A stretch of 64,000 nt of DNA. It comes from Clostridia bacterium. GTDB taxonomy: Bacteria; Bacillota; Clostridia; Christensenellales; CAG-138. The notes below the pieces were generated by a model. The model was given only the letters and a program-made list of their open reading frames with translations. It was not told where the DNA came from and made no database searches. The stretch is taken from positions 62,001-126,000 of the forward strand of contig JAFYOP010000007.1 of assembly GCA_017547885.1 (NCBI GenBank), in the 5' to 3' direction. The translations under genes were made by a program, and so were the position numbers. Shown here one piece after another: positions 52,328-60,444 of the stretch; the first letter of the stretch is position 1; each line of letters starts with the position of its first letter.

Positions 52328-52553
52328 AGGGAACAGGTGAAATTATCTATTCCCACCCACCACCCTTTTAAGGCAGCTTTTCCTGACGGAAAAGCGGAAT
52401 GTGCTGTCGCAGGCGCGGATAGCATACCACTGACCTTCATTCAAAGTATGTTTTCCTTGCGGGAAAACAGGGCGTGCTGCCGAAAATCCTGCCATTGTGG
52501 GGCAGGCCGCAGGATGCCCTCTTTGCGGGAGAGGTATACAGGGTTTAAAGGGA
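52296..52553. repeat. Local duplication of the tautomerase 3' tail
   Basis: The 37 bases at 52296-52332 recur at 52517-52553 with one mismatch. Each copy is followed by a family A left end (52342 and 52580). The second copy is not part of a credible gene. Confidence 0.8.
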
Positions 52554-52660
52554 AGCTGCAGGTAATAGTGAAAAAGTAATATTTTACTACCCCACCCGGC
52601 CGCCCTTTTAAGGCAGCTTTGCCTGCGGCAAAGCGGAATGTGCTGCCGTAAGCCTGTCAT
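52342..52660. repeat. Family A left ends, copies A13a and A13b
   Basis: ATTATCTATTCCCACCCACC with CTTTTCCTGACGGAAAAG starts at 52342, and CCCCACCCGGCCGCCCTTTT with CTTTGCCTGCGGCAAAG at 52590. No right ends are evident. Confidence 0.7.
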
Positions 52661-52710
52661 AGTGAGGCAATCTGTACACGAATCGGGTGAATGGGGACAA
52701 TATCAAAATA

Positions 52711-52750
52711 AAAATGACCGGGCGGAAACTGTTCCCGCTCGGTCGTTTTA
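52711..52750 (-). terminator. Terminator of the 34-residue membrane peptide gene
   Basis: ACCGGGCGG.../...CCGCTCGGT forms a stem with AACTGTT loop flanked by A- and T-runs. Confidence 0.7.
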
Positions 52751-52755
52751 TGTTA

Positions 52756-52860
52756 TTACTTGAAATAGGCGATCAGGCCGTTTACCACCAGAATGGTTAT
52801 AAAAACGCCCAGCATGATGTATGTGATGATCAGGATGGTTTTAGTACGCTTATCCAGCAT
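52756..52860 (-). CDS. 34-residue membrane peptide
   Basis: A short frame encodes MLDKRTKTILIITYIMLGVF followed by ITILVVNGLIAYFK: a charged N-terminus and one hydrophobic helix. AGGAGG sits 10 bases upstream of the ATG and a terminator directly follows the stop, which supports expression. It is too short for most gene callers. No family is known to me; it may be a regulatory membrane peptide or a subunit of a complex. Confidence 0.6.
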   Translation of the reverse strand: MLDKRTKTILIITYIMLGVFITILVVNGLIAYFK

Positions 52861-53048
52861 TTGCAGATGTCCTCCTGTTTTTTTAAAATATAAAGTATCT
52901 TTAAATTTACTATATCATAATACCGCCCATAACTCAATAAACAGGGGGCGGGAGAAATGTGAATTTGCCTGTTCGGCTTGAAGGGCGGGGGAAATGCAAT
53001 TACAATATAGGATAAATACAAACCCACGGATACGGAAAGGGGCATGCC

Positions 53049-54002
53049 ATGAGACGGATCATAATAGACGCGGATACCGGCATTGATGATTCCATTGCCA
53101 TACTGTATGCACTGACCAGCGAAAACCTCCACGTGGAGGGTATCACCACCTGCTTTGGCAATTCCGGGGCAGGGCAGTCTGCCGAGAACAGCATACGGCT
53201 TATCAAGCTCTCGGCTTGCGGCTATGATGTGCCGGTGGTAATGGGCGCGGAGTGCAGCCTTGAGGGGGAATATCAATCCGCCCCAAAGCACATCCACGGC
53301 GAAAACGGCATAGGCAATGTGGAGCTGCCGGAAAGTGAGCAGAAGCCCCTTGATATGGCGGCGGAGGACTTCATAATAAAGAAGGCCGATGAGCTGGACG
53401 GGGAGCTGATACTGGTCACCACGGGCCGGCTTACCAACCTTGCCAAGGCGCTGATGAAGGAGCCAAAGCTGCCGTGCAAAATCAAAAAGGTGGTATCCAT
53501 GGGGGGCTGCCTTGATACCCACGGCAACGTGACCCCCTATGCGGAGGCAAATATCTACGGCGACCCGCGTGCGGCGGATATGGTATTGCGGGCGGGGTTC
53601 AATATGATACTGGTGGGGCTGGACGTTACCACCAAGACCTTCATCACGGCGAAGGAGCTATCCGACCTTGACGCATACTGCGCCGAAAAAAACCGCCCCA
53701 TGGCGGACTATATGCAAAAGGCACTGAAGCACTATTTTGGCTTTCACAGCCTTACCGAGGGCATGACGGGCTGCTGCTTTGTGCATGATCCTCTGGCTGT
53801 GCTCATTGCGGAGGATGCCTCCCTTGGGGAATACAAAATGCTGAGCCTTGGGGCAGAATATAAGAGTGAGGACTTTCGCGGCATGCTGCTGAGGGATGGG
53901 CGATATCAGAGCACCATTACCCACCATGAGGTGGCGGTATGCACAAGGGTTGATCCCGCCCGCGCCATAAGGCGGCTGTTTGGTGCGTTTCAGGGAAAAT
54001 AA
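53049..54002 (+). CDS. Nucleoside hydrolase (IunH/RihA-type)
   Basis: The 317-residue protein begins IIIDADTGIDDSIAILYAL, the calcium-binding DxDxGxDD motif. It has LITVTTGRLTNLAKAL-type block (ELILVTTGRLTNLAKAL), VVSMGGCLDTHGNVTPYAEANIYGDPRAA and the C-terminal CCFVHDPLAVLIAED with the ligand Asp. These enzymes cleave the N-glycosidic bond of ribonucleosides; base preference is unknown. AAAGGGGC precedes the ATG. tilS follows 70 bases downstream. Confidence 0.92.
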   Translation: MRRIIIDADTGIDDSIAILYALTSENLHVEGITTCFGNSGAGQSAENSIRLIKLSACGYDVPVVMGAECSLEGEYQSAPKHIHGENGIGNVELPESEQKPLDMAAEDFIIKKADELDGELILVTTGRLTNLAKALMKEPKLPCKIKKVVSMGGCLDTHGNVTPYAEANIYGDPRAADMVLRAGFNMILVGLDVTTKTFITAKELSDLDAYCAEKNRPMADYMQKALKHYFGFHSLTEGMTGCCFVHDPLAVLIAEDASLGEYKMLSLGAEYKSEDFRGMLLRDGRYQSTITHHEVAVCTRVDPARAIRRLFGAFQGK

Positions 54003-54072
54003 ATATTACAGGGGATCCTATGGGTTCCCTTTTTGCTTGTCAAAGGCAAGGTTTGGCGGGTATACTTTAGCC

Positions 54073-55416
54073 ATGGAAAAGCTTGTATTAAATACGAAAA
54101 ACACCATACTTAAGCATGGGCTTATACCTGGGGGCACAGGCGTGCTTGCCGGGGTCAGCGGCGGCGCGGATTCCGTGGCGCTGCTTTGTGCGCTGAATGA
54201 GATAAAGCAGGAGCTGGGCTTTGAGCTTTACGCTGCCCACCTTAACCACGGCATACGTGGGGCGGAGGCAGATGGGGATCAGGCATATGTGAAGGAGCTG
54301 TGCGATGGCTTGGGTGTACAGCTGTATGAAGAGACCCTGGATATTCCCGCCGTTGCAAAGGCTCAGGGCAAGACCCTTGAGCAGGCGGCGAGGGAGCAGA
54401 GGTATGCCTTCTTTGAGCGGGCGCTGGAGAAACTGGGCGCTCGGCGCATCGCAGTGGCCCATCACATGGAGGACCAGGCGGAGAGCATAATGCTGCACCT
54501 GATACGGGGCAGCGGCCTTAAGGGGCTCACAGGCATGGAATACATGCGGGGCAATATCATACGCCCCTTTCTTGACCTGCATCGGGGGGATATTGAAAAT
54601 TACCTTGCGGCAAAGGGGCTCACATACCGCACAGACAGCACCAACCTTGACCGGGACGCAAGCCGCAACCGGCTGCGTCTGGACGTTATGCCATACATTG
54701 CGGAGCACATAAACCCCGGAGTAACAGATGCCCTTTGCTCCATGGCAGAGCTTTTAAAGCAGGATGAAAAATACCTTGACGATATGGCTCGGGAGGCCCT
54801 GAACAAGGCGGCGGTGAAGGGAGGCTATGACAGGACAGAGCTTATGCTGCAGCCCAAGCCCATATTGAGCCGCGCTCTGCGCCTTGCCCTGAACAGAGAA
54901 GGCGTATATGCGGATATAGAGCGGAAGCATATAGAAATGCTGTTTTCCCTGCTGGCGGCTGCCACAGGGTCATCCATTGACCTGCCCCATATTTCCGCAT
55001 GGGTAAGCTATGACAGGATATGCTTTGGCCGGCGGCAGGAAAAGGAGGATATGGAAACATACTTCCGCTTCCCGGGGAAAACGCTGTGCGGCAAGGGAAT
55101 TTTCTTTGCAGATGAGTTCAAGGGTGATATAATAAAGAGTAATCTTGTTGGATATATGGACGGCGGCAAGCTGCCCTTTGAAACAAAGGTGCGCACAAGG
55201 CGGGAGGGAGATGTGTTCCGTCCCTATGGTGCGCCGGGCAGCAAAAAGCTCAAGGCGGTGATGATAGACCGCAAAATACCAAGGGAAGAGCGGGAAAAAC
55301 CCGGAATATTCCTTGGAAATGAGCTGCTTTTCATGCCGGGCCTTGGCATATCCGATAAGGTAAAGGTAACGGCTGATACCCGAAGGATAATTCGGGTGCA
55401 ATATACGGAAATATAA
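54073..55416 (+). CDS. tilS: tRNA(Ile)-lysidine synthase TilS
   Basis: The 447-residue PP-loop enzyme converts C34 of tRNA-Ile(CAU) to lysidine. It shows VLAGVSGGADSVALLCAL, AHLNHGIRGAEADGD, VAHHMEDQAESIMLHLIRGSGL and RNRLRLDVMPYI; the C-terminal domain follows (RRIIRVQYTEI end). The start MEKLVLNT at 54073 fits the family, whereas 31 upstream residues in frame belong to the nucleoside-hydrolase tail region. hpt follows 20 bases downstream, the common Firmicutes tilS-hpt order. Confidence 0.95.
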   Translation: MEKLVLNTKNTILKHGLIPGGTGVLAGVSGGADSVALLCALNEIKQELGFELYAAHLNHGIRGAEADGDQAYVKELCDGLGVQLYEETLDIPAVAKAQGKTLEQAAREQRYAFFERALEKLGARRIAVAHHMEDQAESIMLHLIRGSGLKGLTGMEYMRGNIIRPFLDLHRGDIENYLAAKGLTYRTDSTNLDRDASRNRLRLDVMPYIAEHINPGVTDALCSMAELLKQDEKYLDDMAREALNKAAVKGGYDRTELMLQPKPILSRALRLALNREGVYADIERKHIEMLFSLLAAATGSSIDLPHISAWVSYDRICFGRRQEKEDMETYFRFPGKTLCGKGIFFADEFKGDIIKSNLVGYMDGGKLPFETKVRTRREGDVFRPYGAPGSKKLKAVMIDRKIPREEREKPGIFLGNELLFMPGLGISDKVKVTADTRRIIRVQYTEI

Positions 55417-55436
55417 TAAAGGGGCGGTAAAAAGAT

Positions 55437-55997
55437 ATGACAGGCTTTGACAAGGACAACATGAACAACGACATAGACCACGTGCTGGTCAGCGAGGAGC
55501 AGCTGAGGGAGCGCATAGCCGAAATGGGCGCAATGCTCTCTGAGGAATACAAGGACAAGAACCCCATACTGGTGTGCATCCTCAGGGGAGCGGTACATTT
55601 CTTCTCCGACCTCAGCCGCCACATGACTTGCCGCGCTCAGCTGGACTTTATGTCCATCTCCAGCTACGGCGATGAGCTGAAGACCTCCGGCATAGTCCGC
55701 ATAGCTAAGGACATGGACACCAGCATCACCGGCCGCCACGTGCTTATTATCGAAGACATCATGGACAGCGGCCACACCCTCAAGCACCTTAAGAAGGTGC
55801 TGATGGCAAGGGAACCCGCCTCCCTCAAGATATGCTGCCTGCTGGACAAGCCCTCCCGCAGGGAATGCGACATAGCCCCGGATTACACCGGCTTTGTCAT
55901 TCCCAATGAGTTTGTGCTGGGCTATGGACTGGACTGCGAAAACTACTACCGCAACCTGCCCTACGTTGGCGTGCTGAAGCCTGAGCTTTACAAATAA
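55437..55997 (+). CDS. hpt: Hypoxanthine phosphoribosyltransferase
   Basis: The 186-residue protein salvages hypoxanthine/guanine with PRPP. It shows LVCILRGAVHFFSDL, MSISSYGDELKTSG, the PRPP motif VLIIEDIMDSGHTL, and CCLLDKPSRRE. The start at 55437 is preceded by AAAGGGGCGG; an internal ATG eight codons on is possible. It is co-transcribed with tilS. ftsH, often next, is absent. Confidence 0.95.
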   Translation: MTGFDKDNMNNDIDHVLVSEEQLRERIAEMGAMLSEEYKDKNPILVCILRGAVHFFSDLSRHMTCRAQLDFMSISSYGDELKTSGIVRIAKDMDTSITGRHVLIIEDIMDSGHTLKHLKKVLMAREPASLKICCLLDKPSRRECDIAPDYTGFVIPNEFVLGYGLDCENYYRNLPYVGVLKPELYK

Positions 55998-56071
55998 CCC
56001 GAAAAAGCGGGTCAAAGGCAAGGGCTTGGCATACTCCGGAGCTAAGTTTTATAAATTGTTAATACTTTATA

Positions 56072-56099
56072 TCCGGGGCGCTGTTGACAGCGCCCCGGG
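56072..56099 (+). terminator. GC-rich hairpin after hpt
   Basis: CCGGGGCGCTG/CAGCGCCCCGG with TTGA loop; only a short T-run (TTT) follows, so terminator function is tentative. Confidence 0.5.
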
Positions 56100-56176
56100 T
56101 TTGCGAGAAAATAATAAGATGAGCTGTCGATATTGACAGAATAAATTACACCGCAGAAATGCGGGGGGGAAATATC

Positions 56177-57037
56177 ATGGAAAAGACCGTTCAGCACAAG
56201 CTGGAGGAAGCCCGCGCCCTGATGCACAGGGCAGAGGGCGCGCTGGATGCCGCAAAGGAATCCGGCATTGATGAAATAATACAGGCCGCAGAGCATGCCA
56301 TGGCGCAGGCAAAGGAAGCGGTGGTGGCTCTTGAGGACGCAGCCGCTCTGGAAGCGGAGCAGGCAGAGGCCGAGACCCTTGAAGAGGCTGTGGAAATAGC
56401 TGAGATAGAAAGGGAAGAGGCAGAGGAAGCCGCCGAGGAGCTTCAGGAGCTTGCAGAGGATGCAGACGACGCAGCCGCGGCAGCCGCAGCAGCGAAAGCC
56501 CTTGACGCCATGGAAGAGGCCGAGGACTCTCTGGATGACGCCGGGGATATGATCGAGGATATTCTGGAAGAGGAAGAAGAGGCCCGGCCCAAAAAGAAAA
56601 AGACCGGCCTTGTAATAGGTATTTGCCTTGCCGTTGCAGCGCTGCTGGGGGGCGGATACTATTACTATGCCAACTACTATAAGCCCGCCGCACAGGCCCC
56701 CGCAGAGGAGCCGGCGGTTCAGGCGGTAATGCCTGACCTTACGCTGGAAACAGCAGACCTGGCTGAAAAGAAGCTTGCAGAGCTTGGCGTCAAGGCGGAT
56801 GTGCTGTTCGTTTCCTCCGAAAAGGTGCCCGCAGGGGTGGTCACCCTCCAGAGCATATCCGAAGGGCAGCCCATCGAGGGCGACGTGGTGCTGTATGTAA
56901 GCATGGGCCCCGCGCCCACCCCCACACCGGACCGCGGCCCCCTGCCCACGCCTACCCCCAGCCCCACCCCCAAGCCTGTCAGGACTCAGGCGCCGGTAAT
57001 AGAGCTGCCGGTAGAAACTCCCTGCCCCACCGGCTGA
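56177..57037 (+). CDS. Single-pass membrane protein: acidic coiled coil plus PASTA domain
   Basis: The 286-residue protein has an N-terminal acidic, Ala/Glu-rich coiled coil (about residues 1-135), a basic KKKK stop followed by a membrane helix (about 142-165), an extracellular PASTA domain (VMPDLTLETADLAEKKLAEL...VVLYVSMGP, about 180-240) and a Pro/Thr-rich tail with repeated PTPTP. PASTA domains bind muropeptides or beta-lactams in Ser/Thr kinases, but no kinase is present here. The start MEKTVQHKL follows GGGGGGAAA. It may be a wall-sensing or scaffolding protein with an inner coiled coil. Confidence 0.8.
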   Translation: MEKTVQHKLEEARALMHRAEGALDAAKESGIDEIIQAAEHAMAQAKEAVVALEDAAALEAEQAEAETLEEAVEIAEIEREEAEEAAEELQELAEDADDAAAAAAAAKALDAMEEAEDSLDDAGDMIEDILEEEEEARPKKKKTGLVIGICLAVAALLGGGYYYYANYYKPAAQAPAEEPAVQAVMPDLTLETADLAEKKLAELGVKADVLFVSSEKVPAGVVTLQSISEGQPIEGDVVLYVSMGPAPTPTPDRGPLPTPTPSPTPKPVRTQAPVIELPVETPCPTG

Positions 57038-57162
57038 GGAAAGTAGAGTTTGATCGCCGGTTTCGGCGATGAGATAAAAGCCTACCCCACAACCAAGATA
57101 AAACACGGCGCAAAAGCGCTGTTTCCCAAAGCATAGCTTTTATTAAAAAGGAGAAATCACCT

Positions 57163-58356
57163 ATGAAAAAGCTGTCCCTTGCCCTTGTGGCCATAATGCT
57201 GCTGAGCATTATAAGCGGCTGCTCCATGCTGCCCCAGAGCGCGCCTGTAGAGGAAGAAGAAGCCGCTTCCGAAGAGATACCCGCATACGGCTACTATACC
57301 GCCGAAGAGCTCAAGGCAAAGCTTGAGGCCGGCGAAGAGATGGTAATAGTGGACATACAGCCCGAGGAATACTATGAGCAGGCACACCTGCCCGGCTCCC
57401 TGTCCACCGCCGCATATCCCGCCGATACCGACGAGCTGCGCTCCAGGCTGGATGCTGCCATCGACAGCATCAACGCCACCACCGCTCCCGTTGTAATAAT
57501 CGGCATGGGCGGCAAGACCGGCGCCGAAAACGCCGCAGAGTATTATGCCCTCAAGGGCGTGCCCGCAGAGCGTCTCTTTATACTGGAGGGCGGCTCCGTA
57601 AGCTGGCCCTATGATGAGCTGCTGTGGTACGATATCGACTATCAGTACATGACCCCCGACCAGCTGAAGGAAAGGATGGACAAGAAGCAGGGCGTTATGC
57701 TCATAGACGTTCGTCCCGAGGAAAACTATAAGGCCGGCCACATCAAGGGCGCAGTATCCACCGTATCCTACCCCAACAATACCAAGGAACAGTGGGCGCT
57801 GCTGAATGAGCTGAAGGCCGATGTGGAAACCACACTGGATCCCGTGGTCATCATAGGCATGAATGGTAAGGAAGGCGCCGAAAACGCCATCAGCTACTTT
57901 GCCTCCGAGGGCGTTGACGAGCGCAAGTTCCACATACTGGAGGGCGGCGGCAACAACTGGCCCTATGCCGATATGCTTGAGATAACTCCTACCTTCCAGT
58001 ATATCGAGCCCGTTGACATGAAGGCCAAGATCGATGCACAGGAGCCCATGATACTGCTGTCTGTGCAGACCAAGGAAAACTACCGCGAGACCGGCCATCT
58101 GCCTAACTCCATCCCCACCTATGCCTTCCCCGCAAACACCGATGAACTTCTTGAAAACCTTGAGGACGAGGTGGACGCACTGAAGGAAAACGACCTGCCA
58201 ATCTACGTAATGTGCCACGGCGGCAAGATCGGCGCAAACAACGCCATCACCTATTACGTAAATCAGCACAATATCGACCAGACCCGCTTCTACATCATCA
58301 AGGGCGGCATCACCGCATGGCCCTTCAAGGATATGCTGGTGCTGGGCAGAGACTAA
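57163..58356 (+). CDS. Lipoprotein with three rhodanese-like domains
   Basis: The 397-residue precursor has a lipoprotein signal (MLLSIISGC). Three similar rhodanese-like domains follow, starting YYTAEELKAKLEAGEEMVIVD, YMTPDQLKERMDKKQGVMLID and YIEPVDMKAKIDAQEPMILLS. The catalytic-loop Cys is missing in the first two (IIGMGGKTGA, IIGMNGKEGA) and present only in the third (VMCHGGKIGA). Each domain ends with a WP motif (SWPYDEL, NWPYADML, AWPFKDML). It is likely an extracellular sulphur-handling or binding protein whose third domain may be active. AAAAGGAG lies 9 bases before the ATG. Confidence 0.83.
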   Translation: MKKLSLALVAIMLLSIISGCSMLPQSAPVEEEEAASEEIPAYGYYTAEELKAKLEAGEEMVIVDIQPEEYYEQAHLPGSLSTAAYPADTDELRSRLDAAIDSINATTAPVVIIGMGGKTGAENAAEYYALKGVPAERLFILEGGSVSWPYDELLWYDIDYQYMTPDQLKERMDKKQGVMLIDVRPEENYKAGHIKGAVSTVSYPNNTKEQWALLNELKADVETTLDPVVIIGMNGKEGAENAISYFASEGVDERKFHILEGGGNNWPYADMLEITPTFQYIEPVDMKAKIDAQEPMILLSVQTKENYRETGHLPNSIPTYAFPANTDELLENLEDEVDALKENDLPIYVMCHGGKIGANNAITYYVNQHNIDQTRFYIIKGGITAWPFKDMLVLGRD

Positions 58357-58372
58357 ACCCTATGACATACCG

Positions 58373-58408
58373 CGCCCCCGAGGCCTCAGGCTTCGGGGGC
58401 TGTTGTTT
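58373..58408 (+). terminator. Terminator after the rhodanese lipoprotein
   Basis: GCCCCCGAGGCCT/AGGCTTCGGGGGC (imperfect) with CAGG-type loop and TGTTGTTTT. Confidence 0.7.
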
Positions 58409-58453
58409 TATGGGGGATACGCAGCGGGATAAAGTAATGGTGAAACAGATCAA

Positions 58454-58946
58454 ATTATCTATACCCGCCCGCCGCCCTTTTAATGCAGCTTTTCCTTACG
58501 GAAAAGCATAAAGTGCTGTCGGCAGCAGATGCCTGTCATTGCAAGACGATTCGCAGATTGGCGTGGCAATCCGTGCTCCGGCGGGGCGGTAGGGGTAAGC
58601 GGATAGCTTTTATTTATCTTAACCCGCCCTCCACCCTTTAAGGAAACTTCACCCTTACGGGAGAAGTGGAACGTGCTCTCGACAGCATGGGATTTCAGCC
58701 TTGGAGCTGTATACGGTGAAATGGTGTTCATCTGTGCCAAGTTCGTCTTCGCCGTAAGGCGAAGATACATTAAAAGGGCGGGGGAGGTAGATAAATCCCT
58801 TTTCCACATTCCCCCACGTCTCCAACGGAGTACGGATCGCCATCCTGTGGGATGGCGCACAATGACAACCAAATGTTCGGCAGCGCATCCCTTTTTCCCG
58901 TAAGGGAAAAAGTACATTAAAAGGGTGGCGGGTGGGTATAGATAAT
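58454..58946. repeat. Nested family A repeats, copies A14a/A14b/A14c
   Basis: A left end (ATTATCTATACCCGCCCGCC, CTTTTCCTTACGGAAAAG) starts at 58454. A complete-looking copy with both termini runs 58611-58794 (ATTTATCTTAACCCGCCC...GTAGATAAAT). A separate right end (GGGTGGCGGGTGGGTATAGATAAT) closes at 58946. The simplest reading is that the inner copy inserted into an older one. No gene lies here. Confidence 0.75.
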
Positions 58947-59126
58947 AGATCACTGACCTTTTCCCAATGACCTATCCAACTATCGCAGCCACGCGCAAAA
59001 TCCAAAGCTTAAGCAACGACGAGGCGGGCAGGATCGGATAATTACTGCTGTTCTTAAATAATTAAAGGAATAATAGAGGCCCTGTCCTCAAATACTAAGC
59101 CCATCAAGCTAAGGAGGAATGAGAGA

Positions 59127-59303
59127 ATGAACAAATCCAAAGCTGGATGTCAGACCATCGGCTGCAAGGTGCGCAGCTGCGCCTACAACTACGAAGGTAC
59201 CAACTGCGAGCTGGACAGCATTATGGTACAGCCCAACAGCGGCTGCCATACCGGCAACCCCGCAGAGGAAAGCCTCTGCGGCAGCTACAAGAGCAGGGTC
59301 TGA
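59127..59303 (+). CDS. DUF1540 cysteine-rich protein
   Basis: The 58-residue protein has the DUF1540 pattern GCKVRSCAYNYEGTNCELDSIMV with Cys spacing C-x4-C-x8-C and a later TGNPAEESLCGSYKSR; seven Cys in total are close enough to bind a metal or form disulphides. The family is found in Clostridia and Bacillus spore-formers, with no known reaction. AAGGAGG lies 10 bases before the ATG. It is too short for most gene-calling cut-offs. Confidence 0.85.
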   Translation: MNKSKAGCQTIGCKVRSCAYNYEGTNCELDSIMVQPNSGCHTGNPAEESLCGSYKSRV

Positions 59304-59313
59304 TTAGAGTGAG

Positions 59314-59340
59314 AAAAAGCCGCCGGCGGCGGCTTTTTCC
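59314..59340 (+). terminator. Terminator of the DUF1540 gene
   Basis: AAAAAGCCGCC/GGCGGCTTTTT with GGC centre and T5. Confidence 0.85.
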
Positions 59341-59385
59341 TTTTTGCCGGCAATACTCTCCGGTGCAAAGCAATTTTTAACATAT

Positions 59386-59418
59386 AAAAACCGCCATTTT
59401 CTTTCAGGCGGTTTTTAT
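59386..59418 (-). terminator. Terminator of the TlpA-like gene
   Basis: AAAAACCGCC/GGCGGTTTTT with an 11-base loop, working on the reverse strand. Confidence 0.8.
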
Positions 59419-59452
59419 ATTGGATGGATACTTTATGGTATGGTGTTTGATC

Positions 59453-60106
59453 TTACTTTGCCAGCAGCTCGTCAATGGCGGCAGACCAGGTGCCGTAGGA
59501 ATTGCTGCCAACCACTGCGGAGCAGAGCAGCTTGCCTTCGCTGTCCAGGAACAGGGTGGTAGGCACTGCGTATACGTCAAACATAACGTTTTTTATCACC
59601 TCGGTGGTGGCCAGCATGTGGGTGTAGTTTGCGCCGGTCTCGGCGATCTGCTCTTTGGCGGTGGCGCCGGTGTCGCTGTCGGGGTCATTTACGTCGCAGA
59701 TAAGGCCCACTATCTGGAAATCCGCATCGGCATAGTCCTTGGCGATCTGCCCAAGGTCGGGCATCTCCATAAGGCAGGGGTAGCAATAGGTGCCCCAGAT
59801 GTTCAGCATGGTTACCTTTGCCCGGGCAAAAAGCTCTGCGCTGTCAATGGTCTGTCCGTCAAGGGTATTTGCGGTAAAAACATATTCTCTGCCTGCGCCG
59901 TCATAGTCCAGGGCAAGGCTGGGATAAGAGGGCTGCTCCTGATCTTCCGCGGCTTCTTCCTCGGTGCCCCATTCAAAGGAGCTTTCGGATACGGTCTCCT
60001 GGGCAGAAGGCTCGACCGCAGGCTCTTCCGCAGCGGGCTCCTTTGCGGCGCAGCCGGTGAGGGCAAGGGCAAGTATAAGCATTATGGAAAGTATGCGCAT
60101 TTTCAT
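59453..60106 (-). CDS. TlpA-family thioredoxin-like lipoprotein
   Basis: The 217-residue precursor has a lipoprotein signal (ILALALTGC), an acidic Ala/Glu/Pro linker (residues about 22-60) and a TlpA/ResA-like thioredoxin fold with WGTYCYPCLMEMPDL (CxxC = CYPC), VPTTLFLDSEGK (cis-Pro region) and an insert containing NYTHML. It is an extracellular thiol-disulphide or peroxide enzyme attached to the membrane. GGAGG lies 12 bases before the ATG; an ATG two codons later is also possible. It is divergent from the MarR operon. Confidence 0.88.
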   Translation of the reverse strand: MKMRILSIMLILALALTGCAAKEPAAEEPAVEPSAQETVSESSFEWGTEEEAAEDQEQPSYPSLALDYDGAGREYVFTANTLDGQTIDSAELFARAKVTMLNIWGTYCYPCLMEMPDLGQIAKDYADADFQIVGLICDVNDPDSDTGATAKEQIAETGANYTHMLATTEVIKNVMFDVYAVPTTLFLDSEGKLLCSAVVGSNSYGTWSAAIDELLAK

Positions 60107-60365
60107 AATTTAAAAACATCCTCCGTTTGTTGGTGGTAGGTTTATTATATTCCCGAAGGGGGTGATATTCCGTGACCAAATCACCTTTTGCCCCGTGGGA
60201 ATGTATCCTATGGGACATATGATAATATACCCGCGGACTTTTTGCACCATGGTTTTGTGATATTTAACAGATAGGACACAAAGGGAAAAGATAAATTCCA
60301 TTTGTCCGTCAAATGGTCACAGGCTGACAAATTAGGAATACATTGTGACATTTGGCCGCCCTTCG

Positions 60366-60417
60366 TTGACAGGCAAATAATGGGGGCCTTATAATTCTAT
60401 ATTGTTAGAATGCTAAC
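60366..60417 (+). promoter_or_regulatory. marR-ABC operon promoter with palindromic operator
   Basis: A perfect -35 TTGACA (60366-60371) and -10 TATAAT (60390-60395) have an 18-base spacer. The palindrome GTTAGAATGCTAAC (60404-60417) covers the expected transcription start, a typical place for MarR repression. The rest of 60107-60365 holds no gene. Confidence 0.75.
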
Positions 60418-60444
60418 TTTTTGCATATTTAAAGAGGGAAAGCT

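Noticed and set aside
52337..52579. An 80-residue frame after the tautomerase gene
   Set aside because: It consists of family A repeat ends and the duplicated tail, with no ribosome site.
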